This document shows, piece after piece, positions 41,890-50,848 of a stretch of 64,000 bases of DNA. The DNA is from Bacteroidales bacterium UBA4788 (GTDB taxonomy: Bacteria; Bacteroidota; Bacteroidia; Bacteroidales; VadinHA17), in NCBI GenBank assembly GCA_002402965.1, contig DHGW01000092.1:55779-119778 (forward strand), in the 5' to 3' direction. Both the position numbers and the translations under genes were made by a program. The number at the start of each line of letters is the position of its first letter. Positions within the stretch are counted from its first letter, which is position 1. The notes beneath the pieces were generated by a model, which had not been told where the DNA came from, made no database searches, and was given only the letters and a program-made list of their open reading frames with translations.

Positions 41890-44391
41890 TTAATTGGTCT
41901 TGAACAACTTTCTGAAATTCTGGTAGTCAAGGTAGTATAAAATTTTCAGAGAAATGCTGTTTGTCTGGGGGTTCGACAGGAGGTCACCGAAATTCTCAAA
42001 TCCGTCACTGATAATTACCTCCCCTTCCGACCAGATGGCGTTCTTCCATACCAGTGACAGCTCACTTCCCGGGGCAAAGCGCCAGGTGTACACCATATCA
42101 ATATTCAGGAAGTTGGTGTTCACGTCGCTGTTGTTCACCGGGGTGGAATAAATCCTGTCAAGGAGACTGCCGTCAGACTGCAGCGTCAGGTAGTTACCAT
42201 CATAGTCAGCCCTTGACCAGTAGTGTCTTCCGCGCAGTGTAAGGTAAGAATTGGCTGAGAAGATGAAGGCTCCCGAGACGGTGTTCGTGATAGTTGTCAG
42301 ATCACGTTCACCGAATGTAATTCCCTCAGTTGGATGTGCCATCACGAAACCGATGTCGTTGAAAATCTTCTCCACACCAATTGAGTAATCAAACGAAAAG
42401 CGCCTGTTTACCTTGAACTCAGGCTGGACAGACCACATGTAACCGTGTTGCCCGTAGTCAGACCAGGCCTTCATGTATTCTGCATTTCCCTCGATATAGA
42501 ACCTCTTGCTCTTGTCGGTATCGCCCCTGAAACCCACTTCCACAGCCGGCGGGCGGTGATAAAACATGGACATGTCCGGAGTGCGGGGCTCAAAATAGTC
42601 ATCCTCGCCCCACGGTGTGAACTCCAGATCAAGTGAAAGCGACCAGTAATTCATCAGGATGAGCATGGCGTCAAGCTGTATTCCGGCTGTGGTGAACGCC
42701 CTCGGTCTGAAGAGCTGACCGTAGCTTAAATCGAGTGATGTCCTTGTGGACATGATATTACCGAAAGGCTCGTAGGTGTTGTAGGAGATGTCCAGTGAGT
42801 GGCTTATGCCATTGTTTCTCCTGAGATAACCCATGTCATTGGGATCATACGTATCACTCAACAGGGAGAAGTTGTAGTCGGTTCTGAACTTACCTCCTGT
42901 CCTGCCGGCATTGAAACCCAGCGAGTGGCCCAGTCCCGTCTGCGCGGAGTTGTAGTATTTCTGGCTCAGCGAAGCTCCAGCAGATGCTGACCAGAGCCTG
43001 TCGGCGGTCTTTATCATGGCCTCGAAACCGGTAACGTTTGCCGTGTAAAAGTTTTCATCCTTCTCTGCAGCCCTGATGACACTTGTGTTCATAAGGCTGA
43101 CGTATGAGTCGTTCTTAAGGGTCTGATCCAGTACCAGCATATTGTAATTAGTAAGGGGCTCAGTCATGATTTGCCTCCTCTCCCCGGTGACCGTATTCTC
43201 TACCTGTGCCCAGGTGGTATTGGTCACGGCGTTGAAAAGGCCGATGCCAAGTCCTCCGCCCGTCCTGCCTGATATCTTCGTGGCGTTAATCAGGCTAACC
43301 TCCGCCGGGTTATTGGTAATAACCTCATTATCACCAATCATTGAGTGAACACTCCTGACAAGGTGAGGAGTGCCGCCAATTCGTCTGGAGTAAAATATGT
43401 CACCCTTGTTGAATAACTCCGTCCCCTCCATGAAGAACGGCCTCTTCTCATTGTATTTGACCTCATACGGGGAGAGGTTCAGGACATGGTCGTCTGACTG
43501 AACCTGCCCGAAGTCAGGGATGAGGGTGGCGTCAAGGGTGAAACTCTCAGTAAGTCCTACCTTGAGATCCAGCCCCCCGTTGTATGCCGTGCCCACACCC
43601 GGCTCATCCGTGACATGCTCAAGATAGCCTGAGACATATGGCACCAGCGAAAGCCTCAGCGGGGGCTTCACATCACGTATCCCGGACAACTCTCCCATAT
43701 GGGCAATTGTGGCTCCGAACTCCTTGGTTACGAAGTTCCATGATGATGTCTCCCTGACACGTCTCACCTCACGCCAGAAGTTAATACCCCAGAGCTGGGC
43801 GGCCGACCGGGGAAAGCGAAGTGCGGAATAAGGTATCTTAATCTCGGCAATCCACCCCTCCCCGTTTACAGAGGTACGGCTCTCCCAGACTGCATCCCAG
43901 GTGTCATCATGGCCCCAGTCGTCTCCGGTGGAGAGCTTGTTGTCTATCTGTACATTTGATGCGGAAACCTTGAACATCTCCCCGTTCAGTCCGTCATTGA
44001 AAGGCGAAATCTCCACCCAGAAATGGTCGGCATTGATGTCCCCCTCATCCCGCTGGCCAAGCTCAGTGAAGATGCTGTCAGGAGAATTGTCATACATTAT
44101 TGCACCAATATACAGTGCATCATCATCATAGAGAAGACGAACATCTGTCCTGTAATAGGAAGGCACCCCGTTGCGGGGGTTATAGATTATGAAGTCGCCT
44201 GCAGGAGAGGCATTCTGCCATGACTGTTCATCAAGTTTACCGTCAATACGAATATTTTCAGGAGTCCGTACAGCCTCCGCCCTCTTCTTATCCTGCGCTG
44301 AACCCCGGAGAGCACCCGGGCTGAGAAAAAGAATCAGTGTCAGTAAGAGCAGGCTCCTGAGAGCTTTTTTGTTGCGGACCAGGTTATGCAT
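41890..44391 (-). CDS. DUF5916 outer-membrane protein with CBM9-like N-terminal domain
   Basis: About 833 residues from the ATG at 44391; a longer frame begins at 44418, but the -7 box overlaps that codon, so the shorter form is preferred. After a signal peptide, residues about 35-220 form a carbohydrate-binding-family-9-like domain (IRIDGKLDEQSWQNASPAGDF). The remainder matches the DUF5916 region, a beta-barrel-like sequence of alternating polar and aromatic strands (EKRPFFMEGTELFN is a family hallmark). Function is unestablished; carbohydrate contact is possible. It reads into DUF4293. Confidence 0.85.
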   Translation of the reverse strand: MHNLVRNKKALRSLLLLTLILFLSPGALRGSAQDKKRAEAVRTPENIRIDGKLDEQSWQNASPAGDFIIYNPRNGVPSYYRTDVRLLYDDDALYIGAIMYDNSPDSIFTELGQRDEGDINADHFWVEISPFNDGLNGEMFKVSASNVQIDNKLSTGDDWGHDDTWDAVWESRTSVNGEGWIAEIKIPYSALRFPRSAAQLWGINFWREVRRVRETSSWNFVTKEFGATIAHMGELSGIRDVKPPLRLSLVPYVSGYLEHVTDEPGVGTAYNGGLDLKVGLTESFTLDATLIPDFGQVQSDDHVLNLSPYEVKYNEKRPFFMEGTELFNKGDIFYSRRIGGTPHLVRSVHSMIGDNEVITNNPAEVSLINATKISGRTGGGLGIGLFNAVTNTTWAQVENTVTGERRQIMTEPLTNYNMLVLDQTLKNDSYVSLMNTSVIRAAEKDENFYTANVTGFEAMIKTADRLWSASAGASLSQKYYNSAQTGLGHSLGFNAGRTGGKFRTDYNFSLLSDTYDPNDMGYLRRNNGISHSLDISYNTYEPFGNIMSTRTSLDLSYGQLFRPRAFTTAGIQLDAMLILMNYWSLSLDLEFTPWGEDDYFEPRTPDMSMFYHRPPAVEVGFRGDTDKSKRFYIEGNAEYMKAWSDYGQHGYMWSVQPEFKVNRRFSFDYSIGVEKIFNDIGFVMAHPTEGITFGERDLTTITNTVSGAFIFSANSYLTLRGRHYWSRADYDGNYLTLQSDGSLLDRIYSTPVNNSDVNTNFLNIDMVYTWRFAPGSELSLVWKNAIWSEGEVIISDGFENFGDLLSNPQTNSISLKILYYLDYQNFRKLFKTN

Positions 44392-44415
44392 CAGTCTATT
44401 TTTCACGTCTGAAGG

Positions 44416-44423
44416 CAAAGATA
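44416..44423 (-). promoter_or_regulatory. -7 promoter box of the DUF5916 gene
   Basis: TATCTTTG on the minus strand matches TAnnTTTG. Transcription would start near 44409, downstream of the first in-frame ATG, which decides the start at 44391. Confidence 0.55.
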
Positions 44424-44522
44424 TCTCTCCAAACCTTTCGATAACCCTGCAAATATCAAATTAACAATTATTAACTGCATTCAGTCTGTTGCACGGGCAT
44501 GACTTGCAGATGACATTTTTTG

Positions 44523-44530
44523 TATTTTTG
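44523..44530 (+). promoter_or_regulatory. -7 promoter box of the nucleoside phosphorylase gene
   Basis: TATTTTTG lies 18 bases before the ATG at 44549. A TTG occurs 16 bases further upstream, a slightly short spacing. It excludes the longer frame that begins at 44489. Confidence 0.55.
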
Positions 44531-44548
44531 CAGCTTATTATTCAGGTC

Positions 44549-45412
44549 ATGAAAAAAACAGAATTAATTACCAACCCGGACGGGTCAGTGTTCCACCTGC
44601 ACCTTCTGCCCGGTGAGATTGCCGACAATATAATTATTGTAGGAGACCCCGGAAGGGTTGAGATGATAGGTGAGATGCTCGATTCGGTGCGCGTGCGGAA
44701 GAGCAACAGGGAGTTCAGCACCGTCACGGGAAGCTACCGTGACGCGGAGGTGACAATTATATCATCAGGGATAGGTACCGATAATATAGACATACTGGTC
44801 AATGAGCTTGATGCTCTTGCAAATATTAACCTGAAGACGGGTGAGATTGCTGAAGAGCCGCATTCACTCTCCTTCATCCGTCTTGGAACTTCCGGCGGTC
44901 TGCAGGATGATCTGCCCGTTGGTTCCTTCATCGCAACGTCGAAGGCGGTCGGTTTTGATGGTGTGCTTCATTTCTATGAAGGATATGAATGGTGTCTTGA
45001 CCATATGCTTGCCGATGCCCTGGCTTCCCATCTCGAATGGCCTGACGTGCTTGCATACCCCTATGCTGTTGATGCTGACGCCTATCTTCTCGAGAGGCTG
45101 GCCTCAGGAATTACAAAGGGTATCACCATCTCCACACCCGGGTTTTACGCTCCGCAGGGACGACGCCTCAGGCTCGAACCATTTGACAGCGACATCAATG
45201 AAAACATCACATCCTTCCGTTTCAGGGGAGAGAGAGTCACCAATTATGAGATGGAGAGTTCAGCCATCTACGGACTGGCAAAACTTATGGACCACAAGGC
45301 ACTGACAATATGTGTGGTGATAGGCAACCGGGTGACTGGCGAATTTCTGAACGACTATAAGCCTGCAGTAAGGATTCTGGCAAAACAGGTACTTGACGGG
45401 CTCAGCTCCTGA
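44549..45412 (+). CDS. Nucleoside phosphorylase (uridine/purine type)
   Basis: A 287-residue enzyme of the PNP/UDP phosphorylase family, which splits nucleosides with phosphate to base and ribose-1-phosphate. Motifs: IIVGDPGRVEMIGEML at the phosphate site, SSGIGTDNIDILVNEL, RLGTSGGL and TNYEMESSAIYGLA, the Glu-Met-Glu base/ribose region. Uridine versus purine preference cannot be decided by eye. Its end overlaps the convergent wecB gene by 11 bp. Confidence 0.92.
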   Translation: MKKTELITNPDGSVFHLHLLPGEIADNIIIVGDPGRVEMIGEMLDSVRVRKSNREFSTVTGSYRDAEVTIISSGIGTDNIDILVNELDALANINLKTGEIAEEPHSLSFIRLGTSGGLQDDLPVGSFIATSKAVGFDGVLHFYEGYEWCLDHMLADALASHLEWPDVLAYPYAVDADAYLLERLASGITKGITISTPGFYAPQGRRLRLEPFDSDINENITSFRFRGERVTNYEMESSAIYGLAKLMDHKALTICVVIGNRVTGEFLNDYKPAVRILAKQVLDGLSS

Positions 45413-46562
45413 AGACTGCCAGTATCTCCTTCATTATCGTTATTGCCGCCTTGCCGTCTCCGTAAAACCCGGGATACTGCAGTTCACTGCCGTTGGTCAT
45501 GAAATATTTCCAGGCCTCCCTGATCTTAACAGGGTCAGCATCAGCAAGCTTCACAGTTCCGTTCCTGACAAGTTCAATCCATTCTGTCTCCTTCCGCAGA
45601 ACAATGCAGGGACGTGAAAAGAAATGGCTCTCCTTCTGCACGCCGCCGGAGTCGGTTATAATCATCCGGGCCTTTTTCTCCAGCAGTATCATCTCGAGGA
45701 AGGAGACCGGGGGTATCACCCTGATGAGAGGATGGTCGGAGAGTCGGGCATAGAGCTCGGGAACACGGTTTCGAAGTGCAATCATCGTTCTCGGGTGCAG
45801 AGGCATGACCATCGGCATCTCATTGGCCTCAGACAACTCCTTCATGGTGCTGAAGATGGCATTAAGCCTTACCGGGTCATCGGTGTTGGAATCGCGGTGA
45901 ATGGTCACCAGCACGAAATCCTTGTCAGCAAGTCCGAGTCCCTCAAGGAAATCCTTCTTCTTCCTCTCCGCCAGGTCGGCATAGAAGAGGCTGTTGTCAT
46001 ACATTATGTCTCCCGTCAGGAAAACCCTGGGGTTATTGATTGAGTATGGTGCCACGTTTTCGGGACGGAATCCCTCTGCCATCAGGTTCTTAAAGGCAGC
46101 GTTCGTTGGTGCAATAAGGAGGGTCGAAGCATGGTCGGCCACGATACGGTTCAGCTCTTCGGGCATAGTCTTGTTGAATGACCTCATGCCGGCCTCGATA
46201 TGCACTACGGGAAAATGCTGTTTCGATGCAGCGAGGGCGGCAGCAAGAGTTGAGTTCGTGTCTCCGTAAATGACCACACAGTCAGGTTTCTCATTCAATA
46301 TCACATCCTCGATACGCTCCATGATCATGCCCGTCTGCCTGCCGTGCCGGCCAGACCCCACCTGGAGGTTATGGTCCGGTTTCCTTATCTCCAGTTCATC
46401 GAAGAAGACTTCAGACAACTCCCTGTCATAATGCTGGCCCGTGTGCACGACAACCTCATCGATGTCATCGGCAAACTCCCCTGCAATCGCCCGGCTGATG
46501 GCAGAGGCCTTGATTATCTGAGGTCTGGCGCCGACGATGTTAAGGATCTTAAGTTTTTTCAT
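45402..46562 (-). CDS. wecB: UDP-N-acetylglucosamine 2-epimerase (non-hydrolysing)
   Basis: A 386-residue enzyme that converts UDP-GlcNAc to UDP-ManNAc for surface polysaccharide. Motifs: NIVGARPQIIKASAI, HTGQHYD, VIYGDTNSTLAAALAA, HIEAGMRSFNKTMPEELNR, VTIHRDSNTD and IITDSGGVQKES. The ATG overlaps the rny stop by one base (TAATG), so it is translated from the rny transcript. No other polysaccharide genes are adjacent. Confidence 0.95.
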   Translation of the reverse strand: MKKLKILNIVGARPQIIKASAISRAIAGEFADDIDEVVVHTGQHYDRELSEVFFDELEIRKPDHNLQVGSGRHGRQTGMIMERIEDVILNEKPDCVVIYGDTNSTLAAALAASKQHFPVVHIEAGMRSFNKTMPEELNRIVADHASTLLIAPTNAAFKNLMAEGFRPENVAPYSINNPRVFLTGDIMYDNSLFYADLAERKKKDFLEGLGLADKDFVLVTIHRDSNTDDPVRLNAIFSTMKELSEANEMPMVMPLHPRTMIALRNRVPELYARLSDHPLIRVIPPVSFLEMILLEKKARMIITDSGGVQKESHFFSRPCIVLRKETEWIELVRNGTVKLADADPVKIREAWKYFMTNGSELQYPGFYGDGKAAITIMKEILAVFRS

Positions 46563-48118
46563 TATTTGGCGTAGTTTACGGCCCTTGTCTCCCTGATTAC
46601 GGTGATCTTGATCTGGCCCGGATAGGTCATCTCATTCTGAATCTTGCGCGCAATCTCAAAAGAGAGGTTCTCGGTGTCCTTGTCCGACACCTTGTCAGCT
46701 CCCACAATAACTCTCAGTTCTCTTCCTGCCTGTATGGCGTATGTTTTAGTCACTCCCGGGTAAGAGAGGGCAACCGACTCCAGTTCATTAAGTCTCTTGA
46801 TGTATGACTCTATGACCTCGCGTCTGGCTCCGGGGCGTGCTCCTGAAATGGCATCGCAGACCTGCACTATGGGCGCTATCAGTGTGGTCATCTCCGCTTC
46901 GTCGTGGTGTGCCCCGATGGCGTTGATCACCTCCGGCTTCTCCTTGTACTTCTCCGCGAGCTTCATCCCCAGCACTGCGTGCGGAAGTTCCGGCTCATCA
47001 TCGGGCACCTTTCCTATGTCATGCAGCAGCCCTGCCCTCTTGGCCAGCTTGGGATTGAGGCCCAGCTCGGCAGCCATGATTGATGCCAGGTTTGCAACCT
47101 CTCTGGAATGTTGCAGCAGGTTCTGTCCGTATGAGGAACGGTACTTCATCTTGCCCACAAGCCTGATGAGCTCGGGATGGAGGCCGTGTATGCCAAGGTC
47201 AATGGTAGTACGCTTGCCAATCTCAACTATTTCCTCCTCAACCTGCTTGCGCGTTTTCTCCACTATCTCCTCAATGCGGGCAGGATGGATCCGGCCGTCG
47301 GTCACCAGCTGATGCAGCGCCAGACGGGCTATCTCTCGGCGTACCGGGTCAAATCCCGAGAGCACTATGGCTTCCGGTGTGTCGTCAACAATTATCTCCA
47401 CCCCGGTGGCAGCCTCAAGAGCCCTGATGTTGCGTCCCTCGCGACCGATAATACGACCCTTGATCTCGTCCGAATCGATGTGAAAAACAGTAACGGCATT
47501 CTCTATTGCCGTTTCCGCGGCTACACGCTGTATTGCCATAAGGACGATGCGCTTAGCCTCCTTTGTGGCAGTCATCTTGGCATCGTCGAGAATCTCATTT
47601 ATGTAGGACATGGCATCCGTGCGGGCCTCCTCCTTGAGAGAATCGATCAGCTGGTTCCTTGCCTCCTCTGCGGAGAGACTGGAAACAGCTTCGAGCTGTT
47701 CAACCTTCTGCCGGTGCAGTTTGGAGACTTCTTCCGATTTCTTTTCGAGCAGTTCCACCTGCTGCGTCAGGTTCTCACGTACGGTATCTACCTCATTTTT
47801 CCTGCGCTGAGCCTCCTCCAGTTTCTGTGAGAGGGCAAGCTCCTTCTGCTTGATCCGGTTCTCTGCCTGGGTGATGCGGTTGTTGCGCTCGTTGATTACC
47901 TTTTCATGCTCTGCCTTGAGCTGCAGAAACCTCTCCTTGGCCTGAAGAATCTTCTCCTTCTTGATGACCTCGGCCTCTGCTTCCGCTTCTGAAATTATCT
48001 TCTTCCTTCTGTTCCGCAGCATCAGTTGCCAGAGGTAAAATGACAATCCTGATCCTGCAATCAGGGCTGCCCCGGCAATGGCGAGACAGACTCCTGGTGA
48101 TATAGCTGCTATGATCAT
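46562..48118 (-). CDS. rny: Ribonuclease Y
   Basis: About 518 residues from the ATG at 48118; the 15 codons before it lie in the T-rich leader. One N-terminal TM helix (residues 1-25) is followed by a long coiled coil (about 30-190), a KH domain (IIGREGRNIRALEAATGVEII) and an HD domain (HSREVANLASIMAAELG, then LLHDIGK) that performs metal-dependent endonuclease cleavage. It is a membrane-bound mRNA decay enzyme. It is preceded by a structured RNA and zapA and overlaps wecB. Confidence 0.95.
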   Translation of the reverse strand: MIIAAISPGVCLAIAGAALIAGSGLSFYLWQLMLRNRRKKIISEAEAEAEVIKKEKILQAKERFLQLKAEHEKVINERNNRITQAENRIKQKELALSQKLEEAQRRKNEVDTVRENLTQQVELLEKKSEEVSKLHRQKVEQLEAVSSLSAEEARNQLIDSLKEEARTDAMSYINEILDDAKMTATKEAKRIVLMAIQRVAAETAIENAVTVFHIDSDEIKGRIIGREGRNIRALEAATGVEIIVDDTPEAIVLSGFDPVRREIARLALHQLVTDGRIHPARIEEIVEKTRKQVEEEIVEIGKRTTIDLGIHGLHPELIRLVGKMKYRSSYGQNLLQHSREVANLASIMAAELGLNPKLAKRAGLLHDIGKVPDDEPELPHAVLGMKLAEKYKEKPEVINAIGAHHDEAEMTTLIAPIVQVCDAISGARPGARREVIESYIKRLNELESVALSYPGVTKTYAIQAGRELRVIVGADKVSDKDTENLSFEIARKIQNEMTYPGQIKITVIRETRAVNYAK

Positions 48119-48168
48119 ATGTTTATAATTATTTATATAAAAAAACCCGCAGAGTTCCTCCAACTTTT

Positions 48169-48283
48169 AAAAAACCCCATATCTACATGGCTGAAGCGGC
48201 CGTTCTGCTTCGGGCTTCTGCTGTCACGCGAACGTGATCCCGGCGAACCGGGCTGCAGCCTGTCCTAGGCAAACCAAGACGTG
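48169..48283 (-). ncRNA. Putative structured small RNA between zapA and rny (6S-like candidate)
   Basis: About 115 nt on the minus strand with its own promoter box and terminator. Two adjacent UUCG-capped hairpins are unmistakable: CCCGG-TTCG-CCGGG (48239-48252) and TCACG-TTCG-CGTGA (48224-48237). A GCCT/AGGC hairpin precedes them, GGCTG near the 5' end can close on CAGCC near the 3' end, and a CCAT...ATGG hairpin followed by six T (48169-48174) looks like a terminator. Position next to zapA recalls 6S RNA (ssrS) in other bacteria, and the Bacteroidales-1 RNA motif is another candidate. I cannot confirm a family by eye. Confidence 0.65.
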
Positions 48284-48286
48284 CTC

Positions 48287-48294
48287 CAAAGTTA
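48287..48294 (-). promoter_or_regulatory. -7 promoter box for the structured RNA
   Basis: TAACTTTG on the minus strand matches TAnnTTTG directly before the predicted RNA 5' end near 48283. A TTG lies 15 bases upstream. The transcript may also read through the weak terminator into rny. Confidence 0.6.
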
Positions 48295-48365
48295 AAAATG
48301 TTGAGTTTCCAAAACGAATAGAGAAACAATGCGGGCAATATCCTGCTATTTTAAAGAACGCGTAT

Positions 48366-48656
48366 CTATCTTTTCGACAGACAGAGGTTGATTTTTTCAG
48401 TCAGTTCATTCAGTCCATCCTCCAGTGTTGTGTCCTCCTCCTTATCCTCTATCTCTATGAGCCTGATCACATACTGGAGAGCTGCCATCGCCAGAAAATC
48501 CTGCGTGTCCTTGTCAACGTAGCGCTGCTTGTATTGCAGAACCTTTTCATTGATCAACCGCGCCGCTTTCCGGATACGTTCCTCGTTCTCACTCTCAACC
48601 TTCAACGGATAATACCTGTCGGCCACATTAACCCGGATCGAAAGCTTATCATCCAT
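48366..48656 (-). CDS. zapA: Cell division protein ZapA
   Basis: A 96-residue protein that binds FtsZ and stabilises the Z ring. The N-terminal strand-rich part carries IRVNVADRYYPLKVESENEE, and the C-terminal half is a helical dimerisation region (ALQYVIRLIEIEDKEED). Length and layout match Bacteroidota ZapA. It follows a coiled-coil gene by 10 bp and precedes the structured RNA and rny. Confidence 0.9.
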   Translation of the reverse strand: MDDKLSIRVNVADRYYPLKVESENEERIRKAARLINEKVLQYKQRYVDKDTQDFLAMAALQYVIRLIEIEDKEEDTTLEDGLNELTEKINLCLSKR

Positions 48657-48666
48657 TGCTATATAA

Positions 48667-48960
48667 TTATCTGTCTAAAAGAGCAATACATTTATCTATC
48701 TCCCGCACAAGTTCACTCACTCTCCTTCTTGCCGTAACGGCATCCTCCCCGCTCCCGAGAATGGTTCCCGAGAACTTAGCTCTTTCGTATCTTGCCTGAA
48801 GCTCCTTTACTTCTTCGTTTTTTTCTGTCAGCTGCCGCCTGGCATCTGACAGTTCGTTTTTCAAACCGGTTGTCAGCTCAACCAGCTTTTCATGCTCTGA
48901 AAGCAATGCCTCCACTGCTCTTTTGAGCAAAAGATACTCCTCATATCCTTTTGCATTCAT
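48667..48960 (-). CDS. Small coiled-coil protein upstream of zapA
   Basis: A 97-residue protein from the ATG at 48960; a TTG three codons earlier is less likely. Nearly the whole chain is a heptad-like coiled coil (YLLLKRAVEALLSEHEKLVEL onward to ELQARYERAK), ending in a short helix. There is no signal or TM segment. I do not recognise a named family. Its place before zapA, with 10 bp between them, suggests a cell-division partner, possibly a ZapB-like role, by inference only. Confidence 0.75.
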   Translation of the reverse strand: MNAKGYEEYLLLKRAVEALLSEHEKLVELTTGLKNELSDARRQLTEKNEEVKELQARYERAKFSGTILGSGEDAVTARRRVSELVREIDKCIALLDR

Positions 48961-48977
48961 GGCTGACAACTATATTA

Positions 48978-49008
48978 CAAATATAATATTTGTTTTGCTC
49001 TTTTCAAA
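48978..49008 (-). promoter_or_regulatory. Promoter of the coiled-coil/zapA genes
   Basis: On the minus strand TTTG (49005-49008), 19 bases, then TATATTTG (48978-48985): a complete Bacteroidota promoter, divergent from the M23 peptidase promoter next to it. The expected 5' UTR is about 12 bases. Confidence 0.75.
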
Positions 49009-49024
49009 AAAAGCCGGCATTAAG

Positions 49025-49055
49025 TTTGCTCTTTCAGGGCAGAACTTTAGTTTTG
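49025..49055 (+). promoter_or_regulatory. Promoter of the M23 peptidase gene
   Basis: TTTG (49025-49028), 19 bases, then TAGTTTTG (49048-49055), 16 bases before the ATG. The two divergent promoters lie back to back within about 80 bp. Confidence 0.75.
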
Positions 49056-49071
49056 CACATCTGACTCTGCC

Positions 49072-50790
49072 ATGAATAAAAAGATTATACTGTTTGCCGT
49101 TGCTATGACAGCTACAAATGTCATTGGTTCACAACCTTCCGCTGAAAAACCCCTTGTCAGCCCCCTGCGCGAGGCACCCTCTCTTTCTGCCAGCTTCGCG
49201 GAGCTGAGAGCCGACCACTTTCATACCGGAATCGATTACCGCACGGGGGGTGTCCAGGGAAAGGATGTACTTGCCATCGATGAGGGATATGTCTACAGGA
49301 TTGCCGTAAGCCCCACAGGATTCGGCAAGGCTGTCTATGTAAGGCATCCTTCCGGGTTATCATCGGTCTATGCCCATCTGAGAAGTTTCCGGCCTGACAT
49401 CGAGGAGTATGTGATGCAAAACCAGTATAGCCGTAAGAGCTTCAGCGTCTCCCTCTTCCCTTTGCGAAACCAGTTCACCGTGTCACAGGGCGAAGTGATA
49501 GCATGGTCGGGGAACTCAGGAGGATCATCCGGACCCCATCTGCACTTCGAGTTGCGTGACTCGTCATCAGAAGACCCTGTAAACCCGCTGAGCCATGACT
49601 GGCTGGATATAAGTGACCATATGAGACCGGTCATCGACAAGGTGATTCTCTACCCTCTCACACACCGCTCCGCGGTAAATAACAGCCACTCCAACCTGAC
49701 GCTGAGAACGGTGCCTTCAGACGGCTCCTATGGGGTGTCCACAGCCTCAGTGCCCGTAATACATGGAGAGACTGGAATCGGAATAAAATGCTGGGACACG
49801 TTCGATAACAGCACCAATAAGTGCGGTGTCTATTCAATTGAACTGTTTGCTGACGGACTTAAGGTATTCAGTTTCACTGCTGACCGCTTTTCATACAGTG
49901 AGACAAGGTATATCAATGCTCATATCGATTACGCGGCCCGGATCAACTCCGGTGAATACATTCACAGGCTGCACATTCAGCCGGGCGACAGGCTCTCAAT
50001 GTATGACGGACATGTGGGCCGGGGAGTGCTGCGGTTCAATGACGACGGCGAGCACGAGATAAAAATCCTGGTCACTGACAGCCATAAAAACAGGTCATGG
50101 GTGACATTCCGCGTCAGGTCCGTCTCCAAACCACCCGTTGCTCCGGCGGAGCCGGACTGTAGCAAGGTTATACCATGGGGCAGGGCATCTGACTTCACTG
50201 CCGATGGCATCAGGATCCATTTCCCGGCGGGATCCCTCTATGACACACTCTGGTTCAGCTACACAACAAGGAAGAGTACTAACGGATTCCTCTCGCCCAT
50301 TCACTCCGTTCATAATGAGACGGTGGCACTTCACGACAGGATCCGGCTCTCGGTCAGGCCGGATACTCTCCTCCCCGGCGTCGGGGAAAAGCTCTGTCTT
50401 GCGCAGATAAACAAGAAGGGAGTCGTGTCCTATGCAGGGGGAGACTATAAATATGGCTTCGTAAGCGGGGAGGTTAACCGGCTGGGCGACTACACAGTCA
50501 CCATTGACACTGTGCCGCCTACAGCCAGATTCTCCTTCGCCAAAGGCGCAAACCTGACCGGAAGATCCCAGTTTACTGCCACCATCCTCGACACTTTCTC
50601 AGGTGTGAGAAGCTATGAGATGTTGGTGGACGGTGAATGGATACTGGCGGAGTACGACGCCAAGAACAACCTGCTGATATGCAGGCCGGGCAAGTCAAAG
50701 ATCAAGGAAAACACCCTTCACACAATTGAACTCATGGTCACTGATAACCGTGGCAACAATACAGTGCTGAAGAGTGAATTCCGGTGGTAA
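49072..50790 (+). CDS. M23 family metallopeptidase
   Basis: A 572-residue exported protein (signal 1-20). The LytM/M23 domain occupies about 30-175, with zinc ligands in DHFHTGIDYRT (His and Asp) and GPHLHFELRD (HxH). The remaining ~390 residues are beta-rich domains of unknown role. M23 enzymes cut peptide cross-links in peptidoglycan or act as activators of other hydrolases. With both ligand motifs intact it is predicted to be active. It faces the zapA unit across a shared intergenic region, consistent with a cell-wall or division role. Confidence 0.9.
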   Translation: MNKKIILFAVAMTATNVIGSQPSAEKPLVSPLREAPSLSASFAELRADHFHTGIDYRTGGVQGKDVLAIDEGYVYRIAVSPTGFGKAVYVRHPSGLSSVYAHLRSFRPDIEEYVMQNQYSRKSFSVSLFPLRNQFTVSQGEVIAWSGNSGGSSGPHLHFELRDSSSEDPVNPLSHDWLDISDHMRPVIDKVILYPLTHRSAVNNSHSNLTLRTVPSDGSYGVSTASVPVIHGETGIGIKCWDTFDNSTNKCGVYSIELFADGLKVFSFTADRFSYSETRYINAHIDYAARINSGEYIHRLHIQPGDRLSMYDGHVGRGVLRFNDDGEHEIKILVTDSHKNRSWVTFRVRSVSKPPVAPAEPDCSKVIPWGRASDFTADGIRIHFPAGSLYDTLWFSYTTRKSTNGFLSPIHSVHNETVALHDRIRLSVRPDTLLPGVGEKLCLAQINKKGVVSYAGGDYKYGFVSGEVNRLGDYTVTIDTVPPTARFSFAKGANLTGRSQFTATILDTFSGVRSYEMLVDGEWILAEYDAKNNLLICRPGKSKIKENTLHTIELMVTDNRGNNTVLKSEFRW

Positions 50791-50821
50791 AAAAAACGGG
50801 AGAGAATAATATCCTCTCCCG
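50789..50821 (-). terminator. Terminator after the nucleotidyltransferase gene
   Basis: CGGGAGAG and CTCTCCCG arms with a 9-base loop, followed on the minus strand by eight T. The A-run precedes the hairpin in the plus direction, so it mainly serves the minus-strand gene. Confidence 0.85.
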
Positions 50822-50848
50822 GCTGAGTCGTATATGTAATCCCTTCTC

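Noticed and set aside
47177..47830. 217-residue open frame on the plus strand inside rny
   Set aside because: An antisense shadow of RNase Y; the minus strand carries clear KH and HD domains.
48119..48365. SRP RNA, tmRNA or RNase P RNA in the zapA-rny gap
   Set aside because: None of the conserved sequence blocks of those RNAs is visible; a 6S-like or uncharacterised structured RNA fits better.
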